The notes under the pieces were generated by a model. It did no database searches. It was not told the DNA's origin and was given only the letters and a program-made list of their open reading frames with translations. The translations under genes and the position numbers were made by a program. DNA of 64,000 nucleotides from Vanilla planifolia (taxonomy: Eukaryota; Streptophyta; Magnoliopsida; Asparagales; Orchidaceae): assembly GCA_023846275.1 (NCBI GenBank), contig JAIUJO010000300.1, positions 235,038 to 299,037 on the forward strand, read 5' to 3'. Below, in pieces: positions 1 to 11,935 of this stretch (positions are counted from its first letter, which is position 1; every line of letters begins with the position of its first letter).

Positions 1-2618
1 TGTGTGTATGCATGTACATGTCTATATGTGTGCATGTGTTTGTGTACATGTGCATGCATATGAGTTTTTGTTGTGTGTGGGTTTGCATGTGTGTCTATAT
101 ATGTGTATGTTTGTGTGGGCACTTGTGAATAGCTGTGTATGTATCTATGTGTGCCTACGTACAAGTGTGCATTTGTGCATGTACACATGCACACATTTTC
201 TGTGTGTCGGTTCACGCGTTGGTGTTTGTGAGTGCATGGGTGGAAGGGTGGGTGTGTGTAGGTGTTTGTGTACATGCATGTGTACGTGTGTGTCGGTGCA
301 TGAGCGTGTGTGCATGTGTGTCATTGTTCATGATTACGAATGTTTTTCTACATATGCATGCACATGTTTTGCATATTTGTGTATAAGAATGTGTGAATCT
401 TTGTGTTCATATGTGTTTTTGTGTGTTTGTGCTTATGTATTGATTTGTATGTTTGTGTGCATGTAGGTACATGTGTATGTGCATGTGTGCATGCACATAA
501 GATCACATTTTCTTATGCTAAGTCTTGCACATGCACATATGTTTGCATATGTGTCTTCATACATGATTGCATATGTTTGTGTATACGTGTGTGTGTGCAC
601 ATGTGTGTAAGTGAGTAAATATGTACGTGTGCACCTGTAGGTGTGCTTGTGTTTGTGTGTGTGTATGTGCATGTGTTTGTGTGTATAATGCAAGTGTGTG
701 TTTGTGTAAGCAAATGTGTGTAAGTGTACACATGCATGTCCATGTGTGTGATTGTATGCATGCATGTTAGTATTTGTGTGTGTACATGTGGACATGTGTT
801 TGCAGAAGTGTGGTTTTGTGTGTGTGAATATGTTTGATTTTGTGTGCAAGCATGTATGTGTTTGTGTGTGTGCATTTGTGAGCGTGTGTGTGTTCGAGTG
901 TATATTTGTACTTTCACACGTGTTTATGGGTGCATGTGTGTGTGAGTTTGTACATGTCTGGTTATGTCTGTGTGTGCATGCATGTGTGTAATATTATGAG
1001 CGTGTGTTTGTGTGTACATGATTATGAATGTTTGTGTGTGTGTGATTATGCATTTATGTGCATGTGTGTTTATGTCTGTGCGTGTATTGGGGGGAGCGCA
1101 TGAGGAGGGATGTGGATTGAGAAAGTATATATGCTCATTTGTGTATGTGCATTTGTGTGTGTGTGTGTGTATGTTTATAAGTGTGTGCATGCGTGAATGC
1201 GTGCATTTGTGCATGTGCTACGTATGTGCAAGTGTGTGTATACATGTTTATGTGTATGTTATTGTTCTTATGTGCATGTGTGTGTGAGTATTTGTTTGTG
1301 TGTGTAGATGTATTCATGTATGTGTGTGTATGAATCTAAATGTGTGGGCATGTGTGTGTTTATGCACATATGTGTGTGTATGTATTTGCTTCCATTTGTC
1401 TATTTTTAGATTCGTGTGTGTGTGAAAGTGTGTGCATGCATGGGTGTGTTCATATGCATGTATGTTGGTATGTGTGTTATTACTATGCATGCAAGTGTGT
1501 GTGCTTGTCTATATATGTATGAGTGTGTGCATATACTTTTCAGTGTGTGTGTGTAGGTATGTATTCATGTGTGCATGTGGCTATATTTGTGTGTCTTTGT
1601 GCACATGTGTTCTTGTGAGTGTGTACATCTGCATGTTCAGTTGCACATGTATGTGTGTTTTTGTGTCTATGCCTATGAGCATGCGTGCATGCATTCTATG
1701 TGCATGTACATGTGTGTATGTGTGCATGTGTAAGCATTTTGCATACTTGCTTGCATGTGTGCATAAAAGTGCATATTTGTATGTTAGTCTATGTATGCGT
1801 GTGCATGTAAATGTGTGAGTATGTGTTTGTGTGTGGCTGTGTGTGTGCATGTGTGTATATTCATGTATATGTGTATATCTAGACGTGCATGTGTGTGTAT
1901 ATACATGTGTGCCTACTGTGTGCACATGTGGGCTCATGCTCATGTGTATGTATGGGTGTGTGTGTGTGTGTGTGCATGTGTGTGTGTCTCTGTGTGTCAT
2001 ACTTGTCTGTGGGTGCACATATGTTTGTGGATGTGTGTGTGTGTCTATGTATATCTTTGTGTATGTGTGGATGTGTGCATGTGTGTCTGTATGAGTATGG
2101 ACTTTTCAACATCAGAGCATATCTATGTGTGTATGTTCACATCCATGTGTATCTGTGCATGTGTGCTTTTGTGTATATGCCTGCATGCATGCATTTGTGC
2201 GTGCAACTGTACTATGGTTTGCTCATGTGTGTATGTGCTTTGTGTTCGTACTTGTGTCTTGGGCATGAGTATGCGTGGTCGTGTGTGCATGCATTTATGC
2301 ATGTGTTCATTTTTGCATGTGTCTATGCATGTGAGCTTGTGTTTGTGCATGTGTGTGTGTGAGCACGTATGAGTGCTTACGAGAATGTATATCTCTTTGT
2401 GTGTGTTTGGTTCAGTGTGCATGTGTGCGTTTATTTATTTGTGCATGTGGCTAAGTCTATGAGTGCAGTGCATATATGTGTAAGTATATATTTATGTATG
2501 CATGTGTGTGTGTGTGAGTGCATGTGTGTTTGTGTGTGTGTGTGTGTGTGCATGTGCATGCATTTGTGGGTGCTTGTGCTCCTATATGTGTGTGCATATG
2601 TGTGTGTGCATGTGTATG
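1..2618 (+). repeat. Degenerate TG-rich alternating pyrimidine-purine array, block 1
   Basis: The plus strand is almost wholly TG, TA and CA steps (typical word tgtgtgcatgtg) with rare CG, so purine and pyrimidine alternate for long stretches. No fixed higher-order period is visible by eye; it is a degenerate dinucleotide-type array, not a classic minisatellite. Small non-TG islands interrupt it, for example near 1085-1135 and 500-530. Long open frames rich in Cys, Val, Met and His occur in several frames on both strands; they are a by-product of the base composition and are not genes. The block begins outside the window and ends at about 2618, where sequence matching a copia LTR begins. Confidence 0.9.
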
Positions 2619-2624
2619 AGAATA

Positions 2625-4593
2625 TTGAAGGCTCAACTTACTGATTTTGGAGCCAAAGACTATGCTCTTGGTAGAGTGACTAATTCATAAAAAACTATAT
2701 TTTTAAATATCTGTATGGTTAGTATGTTAAATTTTTTTCTTTGTAGTTATTACACATAGGATTATCATGATTTATGTATATTTAAATTAGTTTTTGTAGT
2801 GATGCACTATGTTATATTTGGTTTTTAAACTTAAGGCATTTTCTGTTCTAAAATCTTATAATTTTTTTAAAAAATGTTTCGGTCTAAGCACCCAACCCCT
2901 CCATCAAGCCTGAAGGGTTGGGTCAAGTGGCCATTAGTTCCAGGCACTGGGTCTTGGGGAGCCATAAGTCAAGAGTCCGACTAAAATCGTGTTAGGTCCA
3001 GCCCGAGTATTAATCAAGGTTCGAATCCTATATTAGCTTGAGTTAATCATGTAAAGGCATGATTCCTGAACTTGACTTAGGCATATGAGTTGAGTCAGAT
3101 GTTAATGACAAGTAATTTGTTTGGGGCAGGTGGGACCGATTTTAGCATTATGCTCAGGTGCCTTAGGTAATGACATTCTAAGGGCACCATGCCATAGAAA
3201 ATTCTAATAGGCTCAATTGTATATTATGCATAGAGGAAGTGATATATGGATAAATCACTTACATTACTTTATAATGTGGCACTAAATAAATAAAATCTAT
3301 TTATCTAAAGTTGAGCACATGTTCACCATTTGATCACGTGTTTTTTGATCAAATGGTCATAGTTCCTCCACATTTATAAATTGTTTTTTTCATCTAATCA
3401 TCATTCAGAATGCTTGATCGAGTGATTGAGTGGCCCTCCACCTTGGTCAAACATGTACTGATTACCACTGTGCATCCAACTTTGCATCTAACGATCCATA
3501 TTATGTTGTGATGTGATTAAATCTAGAACCTTTAATAGTTTTCTTGATTAGATGGTTCCTTCTTTGTCTGCTCAGAATTGGACTACAATTGCATTTCATC
3601 TTCCTCTTTATCACCTGTAATGATTATCTTTTGGAAAAGCTAATTTTAGATGTTGGGAGTATTTTAATATGTTTTTATTAAGTCAACTTGTAAATTTCAT
3701 AAGCACTCAAGAGAAATAAAAACTTTAGTGCGTCAAATTTGAAAGGGCTTGCAAGAGCTATGGGCTATTTTAATTATTATTTCTTCTACTCTTTTCTATA
3801 ATCTTTTTGCAACATCTAGTAAAATTCATATTATTGATAAGTTTGTGCCACTATTGTTTAAAAGATTAAAGGTGTAGAAATTTTGCATGAAAGCTATTCT
3901 TTTTTTCATGTTGCCAATTTTTGTACATTTTCATGTCTCATTGGAGCACAAGTTTGTAATTGGTTTACCCTTGAAAATCTTAGGAAAAGAGAGTTGTTAG
4001 TGGAAGCTCAAATGGTAATTGAGAGTAGATTTTGTCACATGTTTTGCTCAAACCACCAAAAAATTCTTAATGCATTTCTTTTATTGTTGAGCAATTTCGT
4101 TTCATTGACTATCTTCATAGAATAAACTTTTATTTTCATGCATAAATATTTTTTCTTTAATTAAAAAGTTTTCCAACATTGAAACTTTTTAAAGGCATAA
4201 TTTATGACTTCTTACTTGTACATTTTTCCTTACATTATTCACATCAAATGGTACCAGACTAGGATTTCTAATAAAATAAAGACATTTTAATGACAAGATC
4301 CTCATGACTCTTCCTTCTGCTGAGGATAATGTGATCTTATTTGAGACATCTTTGTCACATTAACCACCTTTATTCAAAGGTGAGTTTTATCATTATTAGA
4401 AAATCTGTATGCATTTAATTTTTGACCTAATGATTTTGATATTTGGGATATATGTAAAAATATATTTAAGTTTTTAACTAAGGCTATTAGTAAAGAAAAA
4501 GTGAGAAAATCATTTAACTAAGACTATTTGTAGAGAAAAAGTTAAAAAATCATTAGATGAACTCACTTCTAAGTGAGTAAATCTTTCTTGTTT
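2625..4593 (+). mobile_element. Copia fragment A: 5'-truncated LTR, PBS and leader
   Basis: About 1.6 kb of AT-rich sequence aligns by eye, in opposite orientation, with the LTR of element C. Shared words include ttggagcc...ctcttggtagagt (2645-2672 here) and the GC-richer stretch near 2880-3000 (gtctaagcacc, gggttgggtcaagt) against the complement of about 12900-12990. The LTR appears to end in CATCA at about 4246. A good plant copia primer-binding site, TGGTACCAGACTAGG, follows at 4249-4263. About 330 bp of leader comes next before TG block 2 replaces the rest. The first roughly 200 bp of the LTR are missing, replaced by TG block 1. The open frame at 3883-4125 lies across the LTR and is not considered coding. 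Confidence 0.7.
4249..4263 (+). other. Primer-binding site of copia fragment A
   Basis: TGGTACCAGACTAGG is close to the usual plant initiator-tRNA-Met primer-binding site (TGGTATCAGAGC...), three bases after a CA that can be the LTR end. This fixes the fragment as plus-strand with its LTR on the left. Confidence 0.6.
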
Positions 4594-6042
4594 GAATGCA
4601 TGTACATTTATGTGTGATGTGTATGAATGTGTGTTTCATGCATGTGTGTACATCGGTTTGTGTATGTGTGGGCGTACATGCATGTGTGTGTGTTTGCATG
4701 AGTGTCTATGTGTGTCTGTGCATAAGCTTGCACACACTTACACAGGTGCATGCATGCACAAGTGTGCAAGTGTGCTTGCATGTGTGTGTGTGAGTGTGTG
4801 CATGTGTGGGTATGAGTGTGTGTACATGTTCATATGCATGTCTGCATGTTGTATGAGTGTGCATGCATGTGTGCATGTTCATGGCTGTCAGTGCATGTAT
4901 GTTTTCTTATACATGTACACATCTGCATATGTGTGCATGGATGTGTGCTTGCTTATGAACATTTGTGCTTACATATGCATGTTTTTGTGTTGATGTGTGC
5001 ATGCATGTGCATGAGAATGTGTGTGTGTATGAAGGTATGCATATGTGCATGCATGCACATAACAATGTGTGTCTGTGGAAGTGTGCATGTATGTTTTGTT
5101 TGTTTATGCATGTGTTCATGGATTTGTGTGTGTATGTTCATGAGTATTTGTGTGTTATTGTGCATGCATGGTTGTTTGTGCGTGTTCATGTGCATGTGTA
5201 TGTGCAAGCATGTGTGTGTGCACCTATGTATCTACACGCATGAGTGCGTGCATGTGTATGTGCATATGTGCATTCATGTGTGTGTAGTTGTGTGTTTGTG
5301 TGTGTGTATTTGGGTAATTATAGGTGTATGTGGGTGTGTGTGCATGTTTACATATGTTTTTATGCATGATTATGCATGTGTGTGTGTGTACGTGTATTCA
5401 TGTATGTGCATATGCATGTGTGTATGTAGTGTGTGCATATGTTGAGCAAGCATGTCTATGTGTGCCTATGAGTGTTCATGCATCTACCTCTGTTTGCAAG
5501 TGTTGATGCGTGTGTGTGCAAGCATGCACATGTGTTTGTGCATGTCTTGTTTGTGTGTGTTTGTGGGTGTGCGTGTGTGTGTGCATATGTGTGGTTACAT
5601 GTGTGCTAGTGTGTGTGTGGTTGTATGCATGTTGTCTATACATGTGTGTCTGGTTGCTTATGCACGCATACATGCATGCATGTATGTTTGTGTTTACAAT
5701 AGCATGTGGGTATGTGTGTGTAGAGCTGTGTGTGAATGTGTGTGTGTGCACGTGTGTCTACATGCATGTATACTATAAGCAACTCTTGGTGCATACACAT
5801 GTGTATTTGTTCATATGTGTGTGCATGCATTTAGTGGGTGCACATGTGTGTATGTGTGTGTGTGTGGGAGCACCCGTGTGCATGGATCTTCATGTGTATA
5901 TGTGTTTTTTGTGTGTCCATGCGTATGTGTGTGTTTGTGGATGTGTCTATGCATGTGTATGTGTGTGTGTATTTGCAATTGCATGTGCAAGTGTGCATGT
6001 TCATGTGTTTGTGTGATGCAAGTGTGTGTGTGTATGACCCAC
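4594..6042 (+). repeat. TG-rich alternating pyrimidine-purine array, block 2
   Basis: Same composition as block 1: TG and TA steps with frequent gcatgc and catgtg words, TG-rich on the plus strand. It starts abruptly after the copia leader (near 4594) and ends at about 6042, where non-repetitive sequence begins. The Cys/Val-rich open frames inside are composition artefacts. Confidence 0.9.
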
Positions 6043-6889
6043 TCAATAAGTTTCCACCTACAATGACCCACATTAACTTGCGAGTCTTCAATTACCCATG
6101 CTATTTTTCTTGAGTGATGCGTACCTGAAAAACTAGATCAAAAGCTATGCCCGTGCAGCTTGCCCAACCATTTTTCCTCCAACATTTAACCACTCATTGT
6201 TATTGCCACTTAAAACACATAGCCCATTTAGAACTCCTTAATTTAATTAATTTTATGGCTTTTAAGGTCAATTTTTATTCAAAATATTTTTTTATAATTT
6301 ATATTGAATTTTGGAATTCTAAAAATATACTTTTTGTATTTATATGTTAGAAAACTAATATTGTATCATTAAAGTCTTTATAAATATGGATGCTCACTAG
6401 GTTATGAAGATGAAGATCAATACTTTGCAATAAAAATCTCACTTGTTTATATGCTTTCACCTTTGTGAGCAAAGTGTGTGATCCAACTATAGTTAGAGAG
6501 ATTAAAAGGATCGAAGATGAGAAACCTTCCAATAAGAGAATCGTCAACCAAATTCTCTTATGAGAGACAAGGATCGAAGGTCGAAGACCTTCCACTGGGA
6601 AAGCTTGTAACCAAATAAATTCTTGCTTCTTCTAACACCTATAAGTCTACATCCATCCTTTCACTCTCTTGATATAATCAACACTACACCACAATCCTCA
6701 ACAAAGCTTCAAATCCAAATATACTATCTTATTACCATTTTAAGCCAAATTTCCTTACAAACCCAAAGAATCACCTTGTCACTCCTTTTAATCTTTGGTG
6801 CTCCATATGCCAACTTTAACAAAATTACAAGACATCACCAAAAAGTTTCACTCTTTCAATAACTTTTCTTTTTAGTAATTTTTATTTTT
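6043..6889. other. Unassigned AT-rich island between TG blocks
   Basis: This 0.85-kb sequence has ordinary complexity. It contains a short internal duplication, ggatcgaag...accttcca at about 6509-6530 and again at about 6571-6593, and a possible LTR-like start tgttagaaaactaat near 6346. Open frames are 67-82 codons, with no recognisable protein. It could be the remnant of another LTR or a piece of ordinary intergenic DNA trapped between array blocks. I cannot assign it to a family. Confidence 0.4.
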
Positions 6890-7361
6890 GTGTGCAAGTG
6901 TGTGTGTTTGAGTGCATGCTTGTGTATGCATTGTGTGTGCATGTGCATGTGAGTGTATGTATGCATGCATGTTTATGTTTTTGGGCATATGTGTGCATGT
7001 GCATATGTGTATGTGTGCATGTGCATATTTATGAATGTGCACGCATGTGTGTGTGTATATGCATGTGTGCATGTGTGTACATATATGAATGCATTTTTGT
7101 GTTTATGGATAACTATGTGTGTACATTCGTGCATGTGTAAATGTGTGTTTGTACATACGCTTGTGTGTATGTGGGTGCATATGTGCCTGATGTATATGTG
7201 TGTTTGTCTAAGTGCAGATGTGGGTATATGTGTCTGTGCATATGAGTATTGGTGCATGTGTTTGTTACTGTGTGTGTATATGTGCATGCTTTTGTGTGTT
7301 CGTGGTTGTGTTTGTGTGCCTTTGTCTGTGTATGTTTGTGTGTGTGCATGTGGGCGTCCAT
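6890..7361 (+). repeat. TG-rich alternating pyrimidine-purine array, block 3
   Basis: A short block of the same TG/TA/CA-step sequence. It ends exactly where the 5' LTR of copia element B begins (TGTTGTGTTATTAATCC at 7362). Confidence 0.88.
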
Positions 7362-9110
7362 TGTTGTGTTATTAATCCCTACCTATGGTACTTTATTTGA
7401 TGATAATAAATCTTAAATATTTTTAATTAATTTGGTTTAGTGAATTTTTAGAATCAAAATATTTGATGCTTATATTCATGGGAGAATTTTAAAAAGTAGA
7501 GAACCAAAAGTAAAATTTCATAAAAATCATCATAGTAAAAGTGGCAAACCACCAAGAAATATTTTTTTGATATTAATTTTAATAATTTAAATTATTTTTT
7601 TAGAATATTAAACTTCATTAAAATTAATTTTTCAAAAAATAAAAATGTTAATTAACTTTCATCTCTCATATCTTTGATAACTATCTTTGATTCAATATCT
7701 GAAATATATATTTCTCAGATAATTGATTAATATCTTCAAAATCCTTTTATCTAGTAATGATTTAAATTAGAAATTTAAAATATAACAAAAACAAAAAAAT
7801 CTAATTACCTTTTTAATAATCATTTGTGGTTTACTAATTACTACAACGTTCATGTCAGATTAAGACATGAATCTTGAACTATTCAACACATTTGAATTTA
7901 GCTTGGATCGAGAACATTACCCTCTAAGATTGTAATTAATCTTTTGATTATTGGTTCACGTAGGTGATTAAATCCTACAAAAACCAAGAGGCAGAGAACC
8001 TCAAAATCAGGTTGCCTCTATCGTACAATAGATTGGTTATATACAGAAAAATGCATTTCAAAAGCATTAGGTGGGACTATAGGTATTGCTTTTATTATAC
8101 GACAAACCTTCAAATTGTGGGAGTGCAGTGGGCCATTCCATCATGCATTTTTGCAGTCGAACGATCCCCATCATATCTAATTTTTCAACCGATTAATTCT
8201 ATCAGTTGTCTAATCACGTAGTTTCGCAATAGCATGGTTCGTATTTCTTCTGCTCGATAAGTTAAATCCTATCCTCTGATCGTAATTTTGATCTAATGAC
8301 CTAGGTCAATTGTATATTTCTAAAAATAAGAGATTAAATTCTATTTGGTCGATAGCACAGTATTTTCAAACGAACGATCGTGTTCGATCTGATCTAAAGT
8401 TCCAATGTAATGGCTCTTTTAGCTGTTATTCTAAGCCGTTGGGAAGTTTTTTAATATTAAATTTTTAATTTAAAAATTGTGGAAGTGAAAATGTAATGGC
8501 TAAATTGGTTGTTTAGTAAGTGCTTTTAGCCATTATAAGATGTCTTCAAATAAGAGAAGTTTTTAGCAAAATTTGTTGATTAAAAATTTTACAAAATTTC
8601 AAAAAAGAATTCTCAAGTCACGACCTTGAAGCAATTCATAGCCATTGCTATTGTCGCCTCTTTACGCTGGATCTATCTTCAAAGAACACCAATTTTTTTA
8701 ATTCATCTTCCAATCACCTAAATTCTCATTTTCTTACTTTAAAACTGATTAAATTAAAATAATTGTACATTGTTAAAAATTTTGTCAAGCATAGAAATTT
8801 ATTTGTACTAATTTTTATCATCATTTTTTCCTCTTTCTACTAATTTTATTTTGTTGTAATGCTATTATAGCATGCTTTACTTTCTTATTTTAAAGTTTAG
8901 CTTACCAATCTTTTATGAAAGTTTTATATAGTTTTTTATACCTCACTTGATTTTAAACCAAACCACCTAAAATTACTTTTGTGCACATTTAAATTTTTAT
9001 ACCTTATTATTTTGTAATTTCTAAAACTTTATTGTTAAAATAAAAATTAACATATTTTCAAGAAATTAAAGTTTTTTATTTTTACAATTCCCCTTTCTTA
9101 CTAATCAATA
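7362..9110 (+). repeat. 5' LTR of copia element B
   Basis: This is the left LTR of the plus-strand copia B. Its start (TGTTGTGTTATTAATCC) and following words, such as ctttatttgatgataataaa and catgggagaatttt, match the 3' LTR of element D from 36469. Further matching points are tagtaagtgcttttagccatta near 8514 (against 37646) and aaaccacctaaaatta near 8960 (against the LTR tail of D at about 34118). Length of about 1.75 kb fits the long LTRs of the Maximus/SIRE-like copia group. The exact right edge is unclear because no clean primer-binding site survives; Gag similarity begins just downstream. The open frame at 7964-8221 is inside the LTR and is not considered coding. Confidence 0.7.
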
Positions 9111-9119
9111 TTTCAATTG

Positions 9120-10330
9120 CTATTAAAGCAATGTCTCTTTTAGTGAGCAGAAATTCTTTGGGAGATCTAGGGTACAAATTGATGCTTTAACTAGGTTGAG
9201 TGAAGGTGTCTCTTCCCATAAGCTGCCACTCTTTTGTGATGATTATTATCTTTATTGGATGATTAGGGTGGCCAGTCATTTAATTTGTTGATAAAAACTA
9301 TAGGAATCGATGCAAGTTCCTTTTGATTTTCTTAGAGAGAAAATTGTATAAAGAATATTTATACCTAAACCTTTTTATGAAATGGATGATAACAAAAAAT
9401 ATAAAATGCAATTAAATGGTAGAGTCATTAATATTTTATATTATGCTTTGAATGCTATAGAATTTAGTAGAATCATAAATTTAGAAACTACTTATGAGAT
9501 TTGTCAAATATTAGAAGTAACATATGAAACCACTTCTTTTATTAAGAAAAACAAAATAACCATAATGACTCATGACTATGAGTTAATTTGAATTCTTTCA
9601 AATGAGTCCATCAAAAGCATGTCTATTAGATTTACTAATATTACTAATCCACTTGCTATCTTGGAAAAGCTAATTTCTACGAATGAATAGGTAAAATAGA
9701 TGCTATGAATCTTGCCAAAAGTGTATGACCCATTTGCCACCACCATCACGAGAACGATAAATATTTCTATGGTGAAATAGATGACTATATAAGTGAGCTT
9801 ATGACAAATGAACTAGAAATAGAAAGTAGAAAATGAGAAGAAGAATTAATTGAGAAGAAAAAATAAAGGAAAAACCAATAGTATTGAAGCGAGAGAAAGG
9901 AATTTTAGAGGAGGAATCCACTAATGATGATGGAAAAGCTTTAATTTTAAAAGTCTTATCTAAAGTTTGTAATGGTGTAGGAAAGAGAAAAAAATTTTCT
10001 CATTAATCTAAAAAGATGACATATTAGACTAGCATGTTCTGTTATGAAAGAAAGTGTAGAAAAAGAAAAAAATAAGAAGAGGAAAAGTATGAAGAAGAAG
10101 AAAGCATTGAAAGTAGCTTGGAGCAATTCAAAAATAATATGTACAGGTGAAGAGGAGAATAATAATGAAAGTTTCTTTTACATGATGGCTAGAGAAGAAG
10201 AGCAAGAAGAAGAGATTGTATCTTTAGCTGAGGAAAAGGTAAATTATTCAAATGAAACATTAGCTAAATAATTGCTTTATTTTGTAGAAAGTATGAAACT
10301 TTAAGTAAAACATATAAGAAACTTGAGAGG
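9120..10330 (+). pseudogene. Copia B gag remnant (UBN2-type capsid)
   Basis: This is a decayed plus-strand Gag of a Ty1/copia retrotransposon, the structural protein of the cytoplasmic particle. The N-terminal part near 9150-9260 retains the family pattern around a Leu-Pro-Leu-Phe and Asp-Tyr-Tyr-Leu-Tyr-Trp segment. The longest open piece, 9382-9591 (69 codons), matches the UBN2 core: ALNAIEFSRI, then NLETTYEICQILEVTYE, then a Lys-rich segment and THDYEL. It stops at 9589-9591, where related Gag proteins continue; similarity resumes in another frame after it (NESIKSM-like, about 9600-9630). The 10044-10271 frame is the Lys-rich then Glu-rich linker typical of these Gags (KKKKALKVAW, then EEE clusters). 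Multiple stops and frameshifts make it non-functional. Assignment to copia is secure; to Maximus/SIRE it is tentative. Confidence 0.75.
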
Positions 10331-10559
10331 AATATTGTGAATGTGTAGGTCTTTATGATGAAATAAAAAAATACCAATGACGACTTAGTACAAAAAATTA
10401 ATGTGCATGCTTCCTTAGTTTAAGATTTTAATGATTTTAAATCTTTTCACTTTAGTGGTTCATTTTCAAGATCAAAGTCAATTAGTAGAGATGTTACGCT
10501 TCTTAGAAGATTTGACATGAATAAGTTCTAATAATATTTACTTGTCAGATGGTTATAAT

Positions 10560-10830
10560 AAACTTATATATAATTATTGCATGCTTTTAGGTCCCACTTC
10601 GTATACTTGTAGAATTAGAAATAATGTTCACTCAAACTATCCTACTTATGTGTAAGTAGTGAAGGCAAATAGTAGTTTAACTACTCCTAAATTTATTAAA
10701 CCCAAAATGGTTTGGGTTCTTAAATCTAACAATTAATTTGTGAGTGTAAGCATTTATTCTTTCTAAGGTCAAGAAGAACATGTGGTTCTTAGATAATGGG
10801 CGTTTAAGACACATGTTAGGAAACATCAAG
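10560..10830 (+). pseudogene. Copia B zinc-knuckle and protease remnant
   Basis: At about 10560-10620 the translation YNYCMLLGPTSYTC is a zinc knuckle in which the first Cys is Tyr and the His is Pro, so two of four metal ligands are lost. It is followed by PKMVWVLKS, which resembles the segment between knuckle and protease. At about 10768-10830 MWFLDNGRLRHMLG corresponds to the copia aspartic protease start, whose catalytic triplet is normally Asp-Ser/Thr-Gly; here it reads Asp-Asn-Gly. A stop and a frame change lie between the two parts. This shows that pol follows gag in the same orientation and is inactive. Confidence 0.7.
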
Positions 10831-11039
10831 CTATTCACCTAACTAAAGGCCTATAATAAAGGAAACATTGTGCTTGATTATAATTCAAAGAAATCTATCA
10901 AAGGAATTGATATTATTGGGTACCTTTTATTTTTAATTATTATAATTTTATTTTCTTAAGGTTTAAAGTATAATTTACTTAGCCTTGGTTAACTTTGTGA
11001 GAGTAGTTTTAGTATTTCATTAGATACTATTATATATAA

Positions 11040-11935
11040 AATTTGCAAAAATAAAAATATAACAATTATTGTACCTAGAAGAAATAATACTTATTTAGTT
11101 GATTTAAAAACTAATAATTCTCAAATAAAATGTTTTGTATCACATACTAGTGTCTCAAATTAATGACATAAGAGATTTTGTCATGCTAGTACACATATCT
11201 TTGAAAAATGATTAAACATGGTACGAGATTTACATGAATTAACTTTTATAGATAATTTTGTTTATGGACTATATTATTAAGGAAAAAACAAATGCAAGCT
11301 TTCAATCAAAGAAAGACGCAACTTCTGAGAAGAATCTGAAACTTGAACACATGGACTTTTTTGGAACAATACATCCCATGAGTTTAAGAGATAAAAAATA
11401 TGGATTAGTCATATTAGATGATTATTCGAAGTATACATGGGTTACTTTCTTAAGACAAAAGAGTGAATCAAGTAAACAATTTCAAAAATGACAAAAATTA
11501 CAAAATGAGTTAGGTCATAACTTAATTGCCATTAGAAGTGGAGTAGAAGAAAATTTAGAAATGATGATTTCATTGAGTGTTGTAGTAATAATGGACTTTT
11601 TCACATATTTTAGGCACCTAAAACTTCACAATAAAATGGTATAGTGTGGAAAAATAGAAGTTTATTAGATTTAGCTAGAACTATAATGAATGAGTATGAT
11701 ATAGCAAAATTCTTTTGGGCAAAAGCTTTGCTTACAGTTTGCTATGTTCCAAATAAAATACTTTTCTATGCCCATATTAAAAACATCACCATATGAATTA
11801 GTATTTGATAAAAAAACCAAAAATTAATCATTTACATGTATTTGGTTATAAATGTTACATTTTTAATAATGGAAAAAGAGAATTAAGAAACTTTAATCGA
11901 AAGTTAGATGAGAGAATCTTCATAAATATTGATAT
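11040..11935 (+). pseudogene. Copia B pre-integrase and integrase remnant
   Basis: About 11170-11260 carries the GAG-pre-integrase motif (HKRFCHAST, then a region where the zinc ligands are lost). The 77-codon frame 11258-11491 contains the integrase core start: LEHMDFFG, then KYGLVILDDYSKYTWV, which includes the first catalytic Asp in HMDFFG. The second catalytic Asp in the following IRS-xx block has become Gly (IRSGVEE, about 11530). Later pieces in other frames read LARTIMNEYDIAKFFWAKA (about 11670-11730) and SPYELVFDKKP...HVFGYKCY (about 11785-11860), the usual end of the copia integrase. No reverse transcriptase or RNase H is present: similarity stops at about 11935, where element C begins. 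Confidence 0.75.

Noticed and set aside
3883..4125. 80-codon plus-strand frame in copia fragment A
   Set aside because: It lies within the LTR just before the primer-binding site and matches no copia protein.
1..7361. CRISPR-like or regular repeat-spacer array
   Set aside because: There is no fixed repeat with unique spacers, and the surrounding sequence is a plant nuclear context with retrotransposons.
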